Shown one piece after another: positions 9,658 through 17,885 of a stretch of 45,955 nt of DNA; positions within the stretch are counted from its first letter, which is position 1, and the number at the start of each line of letters is the position of its first letter. Position numbers and translations under genes: made by a program. The stretch spans positions 1-45,955 of the forward strand of contig WQZB01000040.1 of the NCBI GenBank assembly GCA_009780955.1, read 5' to 3'. This stretch comes from Polyangiaceae bacterium (GTDB taxonomy: Bacteria > Myxococcota_A > Polyangia > Polyangiales > Polyangiaceae). The notes under the pieces were generated by a model. The model saw only the letters and a program-made list of their open reading frames with translations. It was not told where the DNA came from and did not search any database.

Positions 9658-10503
9658 TCACCGGTCCTTTGCTTTCTTGGCGCTGGCGCTTGCCAACGCT
9701 GAGCGAGCCATCACGTAGCCATGGCGGCGAAGCCACTCGTCGTCGACGGCTCGAAGGGCGGTCTTTACGGCGATGCGCGCCGCGTCGCCATTGCCAGCGC
9801 GAACGAGATCCATCACGGCGCCGTAGAAGTGTACGGCTTCTTCGCGACGATCGTAGAGCGATGCAACGAGCCCAGGGTGCTCTTCTGGGAATCGCGCAAT
9901 CGAATTGAGGATTAGTTCGATGCCCACGTTGCCCGCGGCACGCGCCATGGCGCGTTGAAACGCCACGTCCCCGCGGGCGTAGGCAATGGCGTCGTGCACG
10001 CGCGAGAACTGCTCGCTCGCGATGCGTGCCATGACCTCGAGGTCTTCGGTCGTGTGCCGATCGCACGCGAGCGCAACGGCTTCGGCCGCCAGAATTCGCC
10101 GAATCTCGAGGAGCGACGTGAGAAGATCGAGCCACGCGGGCTCGTGGGGATCGAGTGAACTTATCACCATGCCGAGCGCTTCGAGGCCCGCTCGCTCACG
10201 CCATGGCGCCACCTCGGTCCCCGAACCATGCCGCTTCGTGACGAGCCCCATTGCCTCGAGCCGGGCGAGCGCTGCCCTCAACGTGAGACGATTGACACCG
10301 AGTGCAAGCGAGAGTTCGCGCTCGGATGGCAGCCGCGATCCCGGCGCAAGGCGCCCCGCAAGGATCTCGCCGCGCAGGCGATCGGCCACGGCGTCGACCA
10401 CGCTTGACCGCGCCACCGGGCCGAAAATGGCAAGGGTTTCATCGGAATCGTTCGTGGCTTTTGTGGTTTGCGTGGTTTGCGAAGGGCGAGGTTGTTTTTT
10501 CAT
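9658..10503 (-). CDS. GntR-family transcriptional regulator, FadR/FCD subfamily
   Basis: Protein of 281 aa. After a polar N-terminal extension of ~30 residues, a winged helix-turn-helix spans ~33-100 (VADRLRGEILAGRLAPGSRLPSERELSLALGVNRLTLRAALARLEAMGLV, the GntR pattern). A C-terminal all-helical FCD effector domain follows, with residues such as EIRRILAAEAVALA, DVAFQRAMARAAGN and the RREEAVHFYGAVMDLV helix. FCD regulators bind acyl-CoA or small carboxylates in several studied cases; the ligand here is not predictable. It is divergent from the TPR lipoprotein with only 34 bases between annotated starts, so either its true start is downstream or the promoters overlap the coding sequence. Confidence 0.92.
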   Translation of the reverse strand: MKKQPRPSQTTQTTKATNDSDETLAIFGPVARSSVVDAVADRLRGEILAGRLAPGSRLPSERELSLALGVNRLTLRAALARLEAMGLVTKRHGSGTEVAPWRERAGLEALGMVISSLDPHEPAWLDLLTSLLEIRRILAAEAVALACDRHTTEDLEVMARIASEQFSRVHDAIAYARGDVAFQRAMARAAGNVGIELILNSIARFPEEHPGLVASLYDRREEAVHFYGAVMDLVRAGNGDAARIAVKTALRAVDDEWLRRHGYVMARSALASASAKKAKDR

Positions 10504-10537
10504 TGGGAAACGCGGTTAGGCTATTCGGTGCACGCGC

Positions 10538-11662
10538 ATGACCGTTCGATCGCTGGCCAAAGGAATCGTATACGCGGCACTCTCAGCACTTTTAGCCTGT
10601 GCACCAAACCGTGGCACCACCTACGAAAAGTCTCTTGCCGAGGCGCGCCGCGCACTGCACGCCGGGCGCTTCGACGAAGCCGCAGCCCGATTCGACGACG
10701 CTGCGAAGAGCGCAAAAATCCCACGCGACAGCATCTACGCACGCTACGAAACCGCACTCGCCCATGCCCGCGCAGGCAATCGCGCACGCGCAAAAATGGA
10801 ATTATTGCACCTTGCAAACGAAAAACCAGAAACGGAGTATACGGCGCTCGCCGCGTTCAAAGCCGTGGATCTCGATTCCAACGAGCAAGAGCGCTACCTC
10901 GCGCTCGAAGCAATTGTTGTAATGTACCCGAAAAGCGGCGTTGCCCGCGCGGCGCTCAGCAAGATTCTCCGACATCACGAGCAAGACGAGCAAAGCGGCA
11001 ACGAGCGCGCGCTCGAGCATCTCGAGCAATTGGCGCCACGCATCGTTGCAAGTAACGACCCCAAAGATCCTGGCGTCGAAGAAATGATCGCCTACGAGCG
11101 CGCGAAAAAGCTCGCCGCTCTCGGACGCACGCGCACGGAGGACGCCCTTTTTGCCATGCTCGACGTGGCCAAAAGGTGGCCATATCCTTACGGCGCGTAT
11201 TACGACGATGCGCTTTTTCGCGCAGGCGAGTTAGAGCGAAAATTGGGCCGATCGCGCGAGGCCATCGCAAGGCTCGAAGAACTTCTTTCAAAACGCGAGT
11301 CGTCGTGGATGGTCGGCACCTACGAGCGGCCAAAGTACGCGCCGGCGCTTTTGCTCATCGTCGAGATCTACGATCGCGATCTCGGCGACAGGGCCATGGC
11401 ACGCAATGCACTTCACCGCTTCTACCGCGACTTCGAGACGTCGCCGTTGCGCGACGATGCACTCTGGCGCGAGGCGGTGCTCTGGCAAAAAGACGGCGAC
11501 ATGGCAACGGCGTGCGACAGGCTTGAAACACTCACGCGCGACTTTCCCGATTCACGTTACGTTCCGTGCGCGCTCGTTCGCTGCCCGAATGTCAAGCGCC
11601 CATCTACGAGCAAAGCGCCGAAGGAATGTCGCGCGTACATCCTTCGCGACACCACGCGCTAG
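10538..11662 (+). CDS. TPR-repeat lipoprotein
   Basis: Protein of 374 aa with a lipoprotein signal peptide ending in the lipobox LLAC (cysteine near residue 21). The rest is helical repeats resembling TPR/BamD-like arrays: YEKSLAEARRALHAGRFDEAAARFDDAA, YETALAHARAGNRARAKMEL, DDALFRAGELERKLGRSREAIARLEELL, and a final CDRLETLTRDFPDSRY. It probably sits at the periplasmic face of a membrane as a scaffold. It lacks clear identity with BamD itself and is longer. The stop TAG (11660-11662) is the first three bases of the palindrome that begins the repeat cluster at 11660. Confidence 0.85.
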   Translation: MTVRSLAKGIVYAALSALLACAPNRGTTYEKSLAEARRALHAGRFDEAAARFDDAAKSAKIPRDSIYARYETALAHARAGNRARAKMELLHLANEKPETEYTALAAFKAVDLDSNEQERYLALEAIVVMYPKSGVARAALSKILRHHEQDEQSGNERALEHLEQLAPRIVASNDPKDPGVEEMIAYERAKKLAALGRTRTEDALFAMLDVAKRWPYPYGAYYDDALFRAGELERKLGRSREAIARLEELLSKRESSWMVGTYERPKYAPALLLIVEIYDRDLGDRAMARNALHRFYRDFETSPLRDDALWREAVLWQKDGDMATACDRLETLTRDFPDSRYVPCALVRCPNVKRPSTSKAPKECRAYILRDTTR

Positions 11663-11860
11663 GGGGCAGACACGGGGGTCTGCCCCTACATCAAAAAAAC
11701 GCATATTCGTAGGGGCGCCATTCATGGCACCCAACCGCGCATTAGCCGATTCCGAGGGCGCGATGAATCGCGCCCCTACACAGCAAAACACACATATTCG
11801 TAGGGGCGGCCCCCTGTGGCCGCCCAATACATGGGGGCAGACACGGGGGTCTGCCCCTAC
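11660..11860. repeat. Cluster of five GTAGGGGC palindromes between convergent genes
   Basis: Five short palindromes fall in 200 bases: 11660-11689 (TAGGGGGCAGAC...GTCTGCCCCTAC), 11709-11732 (GTAGGGGCGCCATTCATGGC and ACCC), 11754-11779 (GAGGGCGCGATGAATCGCGC then CCCTAC), 11800-11825 (GTAGGGGCGGCC...GGCCGCCC) and 11833-11860 (same core as the first). Outer bases are constant and cores vary. The flank ACGCATATTCGTAGGGG recurs. The first supplies the TAG of the TPR lipoprotein; the last supplies, on the minus strand, the TAG of the acidic protein. Each could fold as a strong hairpin. Confidence 0.9.
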
Positions 11861-12270
11861 TCGTCGTCTTCTTCGTCTTCGTCCAGCTCGTCGTCGTCGT
11901 CGTCTTCTTCGTCGTCATCGTCGTCGAGGTCGTCGTCGAATTCGTCGAGGCTTGCGTCGTCATCTTCGGTTTCGGCCTCGGGCGCCGCACCTTTTTTCTC
12001 GAACTTCACGTCGATGCCAATGTCACCGAGCTGCGCGTCGAGCAGCTCGAACAGTTCGTCGACATCGTCACCAGACCACTCGTCGAGCATCTCGGTGAGA
12101 AATTCGTAGAAGTCCCCACTGTCGAGACGACGCTCGATTTCTTCGACCTGCTCTTCGGTAAACGCTTCAAGGACGTCCTCACGTAACGTTTCGGTGTCCC
12201 CTTCCTCGATCGCATCTTGCGCCGAGAGACGAATCTGCCGAACCGCGCGCTTGTCGAGAACGATCTCCAT
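11857..12270 (-). CDS. Small acidic protein with Asp/Glu tail
   Basis: About 137 aa and not recognised. The start at 12270 (MEIVLDKRAVRQIRLSAQDAI) is chosen because GGAGTAGG lies just upstream; a longer frame to 12390 would run into the divergent gene's promoter. Residues ~1-85 are predicted helical and contain DFYEFLTEMLDEWSGDD and ELFELLDAQLGDIGIDV. Residues ~95-137 are almost all Asp and Glu. The TAG stop is formed by the GTAGGGGC palindrome at 11833-11860, so the tail ends exactly at the repeat. It may be a chaperone-like or basic-partner-binding protein; no function is assigned. Confidence 0.75.
   Translation of the reverse strand: MEIVLDKRAVRQIRLSAQDAIEEGDTETLREDVLEAFTEEQVEEIERRLDSGDFYEFLTEMLDEWSGDDVDELFELLDAQLGDIGIDVKFEKKGAAPEAETEDDDASLDEFDDDLDDDDDEEDDDDDELDEDEEDDE
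11860..11945 (-). repeat. GTC/TTC trinucleotide run encoding the acidic tail
   Basis: A microsatellite-like run of GTC and TTC triplets (Asp and Glu on the minus strand) makes up the 3' end of the acidic protein gene. It is prone to in-frame slippage, so tail length is likely to vary between strains. Confidence 0.8.
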
Positions 12271-12434
12271 CGGTCCTACTCCAAGAATCGAAACTGAATC
12301 GATCGCCCACGAATACTTAATGGCATCGGGCGCTGTCAACGCCCTCTCAACGGGAAGATCGCGCTCACCAGAATTTCGCGCGGCGGCCATTTTCGTCTCG
12401 CCGAATCGCGAGACAAGGCGGCTATGATAATGCC

Positions 12435-13286
12435 GTGCGTTTGTCCATACGGCTGAGCCGCGAACACTGGTCGCATTTCGCGCGTTTCGTTCGTCACTGC
12501 TTCATTGCAAACACAACCGTTGTGGGCTTTGCGATCCTTGCCGTTCAATCGAACATCGCATGGGCCGAGACTGAACCGGCACCCACCCAGACCCCTTCGC
12601 CCAACTCTGCTGGGCAAGACAACCACACAACAACCGAAAAAAGCGAACAAGCGCGGCAAACGAGGCAAACGCGACAGGAACCCCGGCCCGACTCCCCCAC
12701 CTCGCGCATGCTTGTTGATCTCGAGCGCTCGCTCCCCCCACCAACGAATGTTGTCTACCTTCAGTATGGCGTTGCATTCACCGCGGAAGTCGTCACATCG
12801 GCAGGGCCGATCTGCAGCAACAAGACGGTTCCATGCATTTTGGGAACAGGCGGCGGCATCACGATTCGCGCAGGCTGGAGAGGCACGGGCGCGCTTTACC
12901 TTGGCGGCGCCTACGCCTTTTCCAAGCAAGATCCAAACAATTTATTGAGGCTAGCGATCTTGCAGCAAGCAAGGGCCGAAGCGCGCTACTACCTTACAAC
13001 GGGTCGGGCTGTTGAGCCGTACGGAACCATCGGGCTTGGCGTAGCCGGCTACGGCAACGAGTGGGCGGTCAACACTTTTGGTCCAGCAGGGTTTCTTGGC
13101 GCTGGGCTCGAAGCGCAGGTCACAAGGCGCACCGTAGTTGGCGTGGCATTGGCGTACCGGCTTTTGCACTTCAAAAGCTTCACCGACTCGAGCGGGGCCG
13201 CACGCGACGGCGGCGTCGCCCAGTTTGTTGGCCTCGACCTTGTGCTGGAGCAACGTGATCCAATCTTCACCCAAGGCGAACGCTAG
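12435..13286 (+). CDS. Exported protein, probable outer-membrane beta-barrel
   Basis: Protein of 283 aa with a GTG start; nearby ATGs are out of frame. A long N-terminal region with a hydrophobic core ends near AWAET, a likely signal-peptide cleavage. Residues ~46-95 are a polar, Thr/Gln/Arg-rich linker. From VVYLQYGVAFTAEVV onward alternating hydrophobic residues and Gly/aromatic patterns suggest antiparallel strands: GGGITIRAGWRG, ALYLGGAYAFSK, ARAEARYYLTTG, VEPYGTIGLGVAGYG, VVGVALAYRLLHFK and a last strand VAQFVGLDLVLEQ. This resembles the small outer-membrane barrels common in delta-proteobacteria. There is no specific family call and no export partner nearby. It is divergent from the acidic protein. 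Confidence 0.72.
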   Translation: MRLSIRLSREHWSHFARFVRHCFIANTTVVGFAILAVQSNIAWAETEPAPTQTPSPNSAGQDNHTTTEKSEQARQTRQTRQEPRPDSPTSRMLVDLERSLPPPTNVVYLQYGVAFTAEVVTSAGPICSNKTVPCILGTGGGITIRAGWRGTGALYLGGAYAFSKQDPNNLLRLAILQQARAEARYYLTTGRAVEPYGTIGLGVAGYGNEWAVNTFGPAGFLGAGLEAQVTRRTVVGVALAYRLLHFKSFTDSSGAARDGGVAQFVGLDLVLEQRDPIFTQGER

Positions 13287-13357
13287 GGCGCAACGATGGT
13301 GTCCGGATCACGCAGCTTGACGGCTGCGCGTGTGTATTGTCCCATCAGAGACGGCTC

Positions 13358-14560
13358 ATGATCTGCGCGACGTGCGGGCACGAGAACCCGCCGCATCTGA
13401 TCTTCTGTCAGGCATGTGGAAAGCGTCTCAGCCCGCGTATCGATTTGCCAGCTCCACCGACTGGTGCGGGTAGCGCACATCCTGCGTTGGCCGGCGATCC
13501 TGTCGGTGCTAAAGTTTTATCTTTGGCTACGCCCTTCGAAAACATCTCCGCTACGAAGAGCCCGGCGCAGCCGCCTGGTGTGCGCTGCCACGCGTGCGGG
13601 ATGCCAAACCCCGCCTTCGCGAATGACGTTCGCTTCTGCACGTCATGCGGCGCAAAGCGTAGCGACGCCGACCCCGAACCGCTGCACACGACCCGTGAGG
13701 GTATTGCGGCGGAGGCTTCTGGCAGCATCGCCCCGCAGCCAGATTTCGGCCGCCTCGTCGCAATCGCAAAAAGCGGCGCAGACGGTGAAAGCTTCCCTCT
13801 GCGCGATTTGCTCGACATCGGCCGAACCGACGGAGAAATTGTGGTCGCGGAAGATCCCTATCTGTCACCGCGGCATGTTCGCATCGTGCGAAGCGGAGGA
13901 AAGTTTGTGCTTCGTGATCTTGACAGTACCAACGGCGTTTATCTTCGCTTGATGCCTTCACGCGATATGAACGCGGCAAACGCGATGAGCCGAAAAAACG
14001 AGGGCGAAAAAGTCCTGTCAGCAAGTGGCACAAGCTCTTGTGAGGTCGCGGTTCCGCTCCGCGACCAAGATCTGATACTCGTGGGGCAGCAGGTTCTGAA
14101 GTTCGAAGTGATTCCTCAATCTACCGTTGGCTACGGTCCCGCCTCCGAGCACGGTACGCTGCTGTTTGGCTCGCCGGCCTCTGTACGATACGCTCGGCTA
14201 AGTCAGCGCAGTGTCGAGGGCATTACGCTCGACGTCCACTACATTCAAAAAATGGAGACGGTTTTAGGTCGCGAATCGGGTGATTTGGTGTTCACGGAGG
14301 ATCCGTTCCTCTCGCGCAGGCATGCTGCCGTGCGCCTCGTCGAACAAGACGGTAGCACGCTTGCCGCCGGAGCCATTCCCACCCAACCGATTTCGTTCGC
14401 GCTTGTCGACCTCGGCTCTTCGAACGGAACGTTCCTGCGCATCCGCCAGGATGTCGACCTTCGCAGCGGCGATCATTTCCGGGTAGGCCAACAGCTTTTT
14501 CGTGTCGAATTCGAAACCGACGAGCACGGCGAACACGGCAGCGAGACGGAGCGCTCGTGA
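13358..14560 (+). CDS. Zinc-ribbon protein with two FHA domains
   Basis: About 400 aa. The first zinc ribbon has cysteines 3, 6, 17 and 20; a second lies at ~77-101 (CHACGMPNP...FCTSCGAK). FHA domain 1 (~135-250) has GRTDGEI, SPRHVRIV and DLDSTNGVYLRL; FHA domain 2 (~285-395) has LGRESGD, SRRHAAV and DLGSSNGTFLRI. These retain the conserved Arg, Ser, His and Asn of phosphothreonine pockets. The ATG at 13358 begins the first zinc ribbon and is preferred to TTG 13337. Its TGA overlaps the GTG of the PP2C gene, so the two are translationally coupled. A phosphothreonine adaptor in a kinase/phosphatase network is the likely role. Confidence 0.93.
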   Translation: MICATCGHENPPHLIFCQACGKRLSPRIDLPAPPTGAGSAHPALAGDPVGAKVLSLATPFENISATKSPAQPPGVRCHACGMPNPAFANDVRFCTSCGAKRSDADPEPLHTTREGIAAEASGSIAPQPDFGRLVAIAKSGADGESFPLRDLLDIGRTDGEIVVAEDPYLSPRHVRIVRSGGKFVLRDLDSTNGVYLRLMPSRDMNAANAMSRKNEGEKVLSASGTSSCEVAVPLRDQDLILVGQQVLKFEVIPQSTVGYGPASEHGTLLFGSPASVRYARLSQRSVEGITLDVHYIQKMETVLGRESGDLVFTEDPFLSRRHAAVRLVEQDGSTLAAGAIPTQPISFALVDLGSSNGTFLRIRQDVDLRSGDHFRVGQQLFRVEFETDEHGEHGSETERS

Positions 14561-15765
14561 CACAATCCGACACTTTGCCACTGCCCACGTCGACCGAAGC
14601 GCAAAGCTCGCAGTCGACCGGCGTACACGTGAAACTCTTCGCGCGCACCGATGTCGGCCAGGTGCGAGACCACAACGAAGACAATTTCCTTGTTGCCGAT
14701 CTCACGCGTCGCTCACGCGGACTGCTTGAAGCCAATCGCACGACGGACATTGGACCGCAAGGAGCCGTTTTCGCCGTGTGCGACGGGATGGGCGGCGCTG
14801 CGGCCGGTGAGATCGCAAGCCAGCTTGCCGTTGACATCCTCTACGAGCAAATGGCGGTGGGCGTTTCAGACCGTCTGCCAACACGCGACGAACTCGCCCT
14901 GCGCCTGGTGCGCGCCATTGAAGCCGCTGGCCAGCGCATTTTCCACGAGGCAAGAGTCGACCGATCGCGCCGCGGCATGGGCACGACGGTCACTGCAGCG
15001 TCGCTCGTCGACGCGACACTTTTCTTGGCGCAGGTTGGCGATTCACGCGGCTACATTCTGCGCGGCGACACGCTTGTGCAACTTACACGCGACCAGTCGC
15101 TCGTAAACCAGCTCATCGAGGCCGGTCAGCTCACCGAAGAAGAAGCGGAAACGTTCGAACACAACAACATCATCTGGCAAGCACTCGGCACATCCGACAC
15201 TGTGCAGGTCGACCTGACCTACGCCGAGCTTCGCAAAGGCGACACTCTCTTGCTTTGCTCCGACGGCCTGTCGGGCATGCTGCATTTCGATGAAATCCGC
15301 GAAGTGCTCCGCACCGGAATCGAACCACTCGATATCTGCAAGTCGCTCACCGACCGTGCGAACGCCGCCGGCGGCCACGACAACATCACGGTCATCGTTG
15401 CCCAATTCGATGGCGCGACGCTCCAGCCGTTCGACCCGAATGCCGAACCGCTGAAGTACAGTAAGTACCGCCTCGGCGACGTTGCAGGCAGCGTGATGTC
15501 CGCGGCGCCCGCGCAGAACAGTGACGGGCGTCCTGCGACCAGAACCGAGCCATACATCGCACCAAGCCCTTACCCACCCGCCTGGACCGGTGTCACACAA
15601 ACAAACTGGCAACCATATGATGGAGCCCAACATGGAAATGGGGGCAGCGAACACGACAACCGCGTCGGCATTCCTGATACGCACGTGCCAACCTGGATGG
15701 TTGCCGTCATCGTTCTTGGAGTCATCATACTGCTCGTGGGCGCCGCGCTTCTGCTAGCCAGATAG
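14557..15765 (+). CDS. Membrane-anchored PP2C-type Ser/Thr phosphatase
   Basis: Protein of 402 aa, GTG start overlapping the upstream stop (GTGA). PPM/PP2C motifs occur in order: VRDHNEDNFLV, FAVCDGMGGAAAGE, RRGMGTTVTAA, AQVGDSRGYIL, TRDQSLVNQLIEAG, LLLCSDGLSGML and GGHDNITVIV, so all metal-binding aspartates are present. After a Pro-rich linker a single C-terminal helix, WMVAVIVLGVIILLVGAALL, anchors it with the catalytic domain cytoplasmic. It should reverse Hanks-kinase phosphorylation; the FHA protein encoded in the same operon is the most direct candidate partner. The stop TAG is the first triplet of the inverted repeat at 15763-15880. Confidence 0.95.
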   Translation: MTQSDTLPLPTSTEAQSSQSTGVHVKLFARTDVGQVRDHNEDNFLVADLTRRSRGLLEANRTTDIGPQGAVFAVCDGMGGAAAGEIASQLAVDILYEQMAVGVSDRLPTRDELALRLVRAIEAAGQRIFHEARVDRSRRGMGTTVTAASLVDATLFLAQVGDSRGYILRGDTLVQLTRDQSLVNQLIEAGQLTEEEAETFEHNNIIWQALGTSDTVQVDLTYAELRKGDTLLLCSDGLSGMLHFDEIREVLRTGIEPLDICKSLTDRANAAGGHDNITVIVAQFDGATLQPFDPNAEPLKYSKYRLGDVAGSVMSAAPAQNSDGRPATRTEPYIAPSPYPPAWTGVTQTNWQPYDGAQHGNGGSEHDNRVGIPDTHVPTWMVAVIVLGVIILLVGAALLLAR

Positions 15766-15880
15766 TCAGGATGGAACGACCAGCTCCGAATCGCGGGACG
15801 TGGATTACGCTCGCGAGACGGAAGCCCTGAGTGGCGCAGAGCCACAAGCGAAAGGAGCTGGTCTCGTCCCATCCTGACTA
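15763..15880. terminator. 118-base inverted repeat bridging two convergent stop codons
   Basis: The left arm TAGTCAGGATGGAACGACCA (then GCTCC) and the right arm (GGAGC then TGGTCTCGTCCCATCCTGACTA) are nearly perfect complements of ~25 bases. About 68 bases separate them. The TAG that opens the left arm is the PP2C stop, and the CTA that closes the right arm is the TAG stop of the convergent thioredoxin-like gene. A role as a bidirectional terminator is inferred from position. The loop shows no coding signal. Confidence 0.75.
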
Positions 15881-16396
15881 CATAAGCGTACGAAGTCGCT
15901 CTGTAATCCTCTCAACGCCAGTCGGACCCTTGGTCGAGCCTTCGAAACGAGCCGCGGTCGGGTGCCCATCGGCGTCGGGCACGACAAACAGCGGAATCAG
16001 GTTTGACGTGTAACCAGCTTTGGTGAGCCGCTGCTGATCTACGTCGAGGTTGAATTCCAGCAGAGTGAGGTTTGCAAAATCGGTGTCAAGCTCCCCATTT
16101 TGCACGGCTTGGTGAAAGCGTTGGCAAGGCTCGCACCATGGTGCGCCAACGTAAACGACGAGCGGTCGGCCATTGGCCTTTTCTCGCTGAGTAGCTTCGC
16201 GAATGATCTTTGCGACGTCGTCGCCTAGAGGTGCTTCGACGAGGCGCACGGCGGCCGGACCGCGATTGGTGCTGCGTGGCGTTGAGCTCGCTGACTCGTT
16301 TGTTGGCGCGTTGCGGTCGTGACGACTGCAGCCGCTGGCTGTCAGCGTGATCAAGAAATGCAAGAAGCCCATGATAACGGGCAGGTACCGTTTCAT
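15878..16396 (-). CDS. Thioredoxin-fold lipoprotein
   Basis: Protein of 172 aa. A signal peptide ends in the lipobox TASGC (cysteine 23), then a polar linker rich in Asn/Ser/Thr, then a thioredoxin-like fold from ~60. The redox motif is WCEPC in VVYVGAPWCEPCQRFH, and the cis-proline region is NLIPLFVV. The domain lies outside the inner membrane or in the periplasm, so it may act in cytochrome c or disulfide maintenance or as a general thiol reductant. The partner is unknown. Its TAG stop is the edge of the inverted repeat shared with the PP2C gene. Downstream of aceBA but separated by repeat DNA, so probably not in that operon. Confidence 0.88.
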   Translation of the reverse strand: MKRYLPVIMGFLHFLITLTASGCSRHDRNAPTNESASSTPRSTNRGPAAVRLVEAPLGDDVAKIIREATQREKANGRPLVVYVGAPWCEPCQRFHQAVQNGELDTDFANLTLLEFNLDVDQQRLTKAGYTSNLIPLFVVPDADGHPTAARFEGSTKGPTGVERITERLRTLM

Positions 16397-16425
16397 GGGC
16401 CTTTTTCGAGCATGAGGTAAATCCC

Positions 16426-16470
16426 GAGGGCGCGATGAATTGCGTAGGGGCGTAGGCCATACGCCCCTAC
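16426..16470. repeat. GTAGGGGC palindrome between aceA and the thioredoxin-like gene
   Basis: GAGGGCGCGATGAATTGCGT runs into GTAGGGGCGTAGGCCATACG and CCCCTAC, with flank GAATGCGTTAGCG. It combines the cores seen at 11754-11779 and 227-245. It lies 17 bases past the aceA stop, where a terminator would be expected. Confidence 0.85.
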
Positions 16471-16487
16471 GAATGCGTTAGCGGTAA

Positions 16488-17759
16488 TCAGAATTGGTGT
16501 TCTTCAGTCGAGTTTTTCAGCGCAAGCGTGGAAGCCTTGCCTGCGGAAATGACCTGGGCAACCTCGTCAAAGTAGCCGGTGCCGACCTCGCGCTGGTGAC
16601 GCGTTGCCGAGTAGCCGTGCTTCTCGGAGGCGAATTCGCCTGTTTGGAATTCGGCGTATGCCGCCATGCCTTGATCGCGGTATTTGCGGGCGAGCTCGAA
16701 CACGCTGTGGTTGAGCGCGTGGAAGCCAGCGAGCGTGACAAACTGGAATTTGTAGCCCATGGCCCCAAGCTCGCGTTGAAACTTCGCGATCGTTGCATCG
16801 TCGAGGTTCTTCTTCCAGTTGAACGACGGCGAGCAGTTGTAAGCGAGAAGCTTGTTTGGGAACTTCTTCTTGATGCCTTCGGCAAACTTCTTTGCGTCGG
16901 CAATGTCGGGCGTTGAAGTCTCGCACCAGACGAGATCCGCATAGGGTGCGTACGCAAGACCGCGTGCGATGGCCGTGTCGACGCCATGCTTGATCCGGTA
17001 AAAGCCTTCCGCTGTGCGATCGCCCTTGATGATGAAGGGGTGGTCGTGCTCGTCGATGTCGCTCGTGAGCAGCTGCGCAGCATCGGCGTCGGTGCGTGCA
17101 ACAAGAAGCGTTGGCACGTCAGAGACGTCGGCTGCAAGGCGCGCCGCAGTGAGCGTGCGAATGAATTGGCTCGTTGGCACGAGGACTTTGCCACCCATGT
17201 GCCCGCACTTCTTCTCGCTCGCAAGTTGGTCTTCGAAGTGGACAGCGGCAGCGCCCGCGTCAATCATTGCCTTCATGAGCTCGAAGGCATTGAGTGGCCC
17301 ACCGAAGCCTGCCTCGGCATCGGCCACGATCGGCGCGAGCCAGTGACGCTCATGCTTGCCCTCGGAGTGATCGATTTGATCGGCGCGAAGAAGGGCATTG
17401 TTGATCTTGCGAACCACTGCTGGAACGCTGTCAGCAGGGTAAAGGCTTTGGTCGGGATACATTTGCCCCGCGGTGTTCGCGTCGGCCGCGACCTGCCAAC
17501 CCGACAAATAAATCGCTTTCAGGCCGGCGCGCACATGCTGAACCGCCATGTTGCCGGTGAGCGCGCCAAGGGCGGCCACGTAGTCTTCCGTGTGAAGCAG
17601 CTCCCAGAGACGCCGCGCACCAAGGGTTGCGATGGTGTGTTCAATCTTGAACGAACCACGAAGGCGCTCTACATCGGCTTTCGCGTAAGGACGGACAATA
17701 CCCTCGAATCGTTTCGCATGCAGTTGCGAAGTATCGGAATCAGCGGCGCGTGATGTCAT
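16488..17759 (-). CDS. aceA: Isocitrate lyase
   Basis: Glyoxylate-shunt enzyme that splits isocitrate into succinate and glyoxylate, allowing growth on acetate or fatty acids. 423 aa, within the usual range of bacterial enzymes. The active-site signature KKCGHM is present, with the expected [31 protein letters not shown] and VWCETSTP segments. The start at 17759 is preceded by AGAGGAG. It follows aceB by 126 bases on the same strand, in one probable operon. The divergent RamB-like gene beyond aceB is the obvious candidate regulator. Confidence 0.97.
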   Translation of the reverse strand: MTSRAADSDTSQLHAKRFEGIVRPYAKADVERLRGSFKIEHTIATLGARRLWELLHTEDYVAALGALTGNMAVQHVRAGLKAIYLSGWQVAADANTAGQMYPDQSLYPADSVPAVVRKINNALLRADQIDHSEGKHERHWLAPIVADAEAGFGGPLNAFELMKAMIDAGAAAVHFEDQLASEKKCGHMGGKVLVPTSQFIRTLTAARLAADVSDVPTLLVARTDADAAQLLTSDIDEHDHPFIIKGDRTAEGFYRIKHGVDTAIARGLAYAPYADLVWCETSTPDIADAKKFAEGIKKKFPNKLLAYNCSPSFNWKKNLDDATIAKFQRELGAMGYKFQFVTLAGFHALNHSVFELARKYRDQGMAAYAEFQTGEFASEKHGYSATRHQREVGTGYFDEVAQVISAGKASTLALKNSTEEHQF

Positions 17760-17885
17760 AGAAATAGTCTCCTCTTAACGTTGAGCAAATGAGACGAATG
17801 TCGACTAGCACAGTAAGCGCCGCAAGCGAGACAGGCGGCGCGACGAATTGTTGTGGATCCCGTGGGTCCACCGATTTCAGCCGCC

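Noticed and set aside
11660..11860. CRISPR array
   Set aside because: Repeats are palindromes with different cores, no constant-length repeat/spacer alternation and no cas genes.
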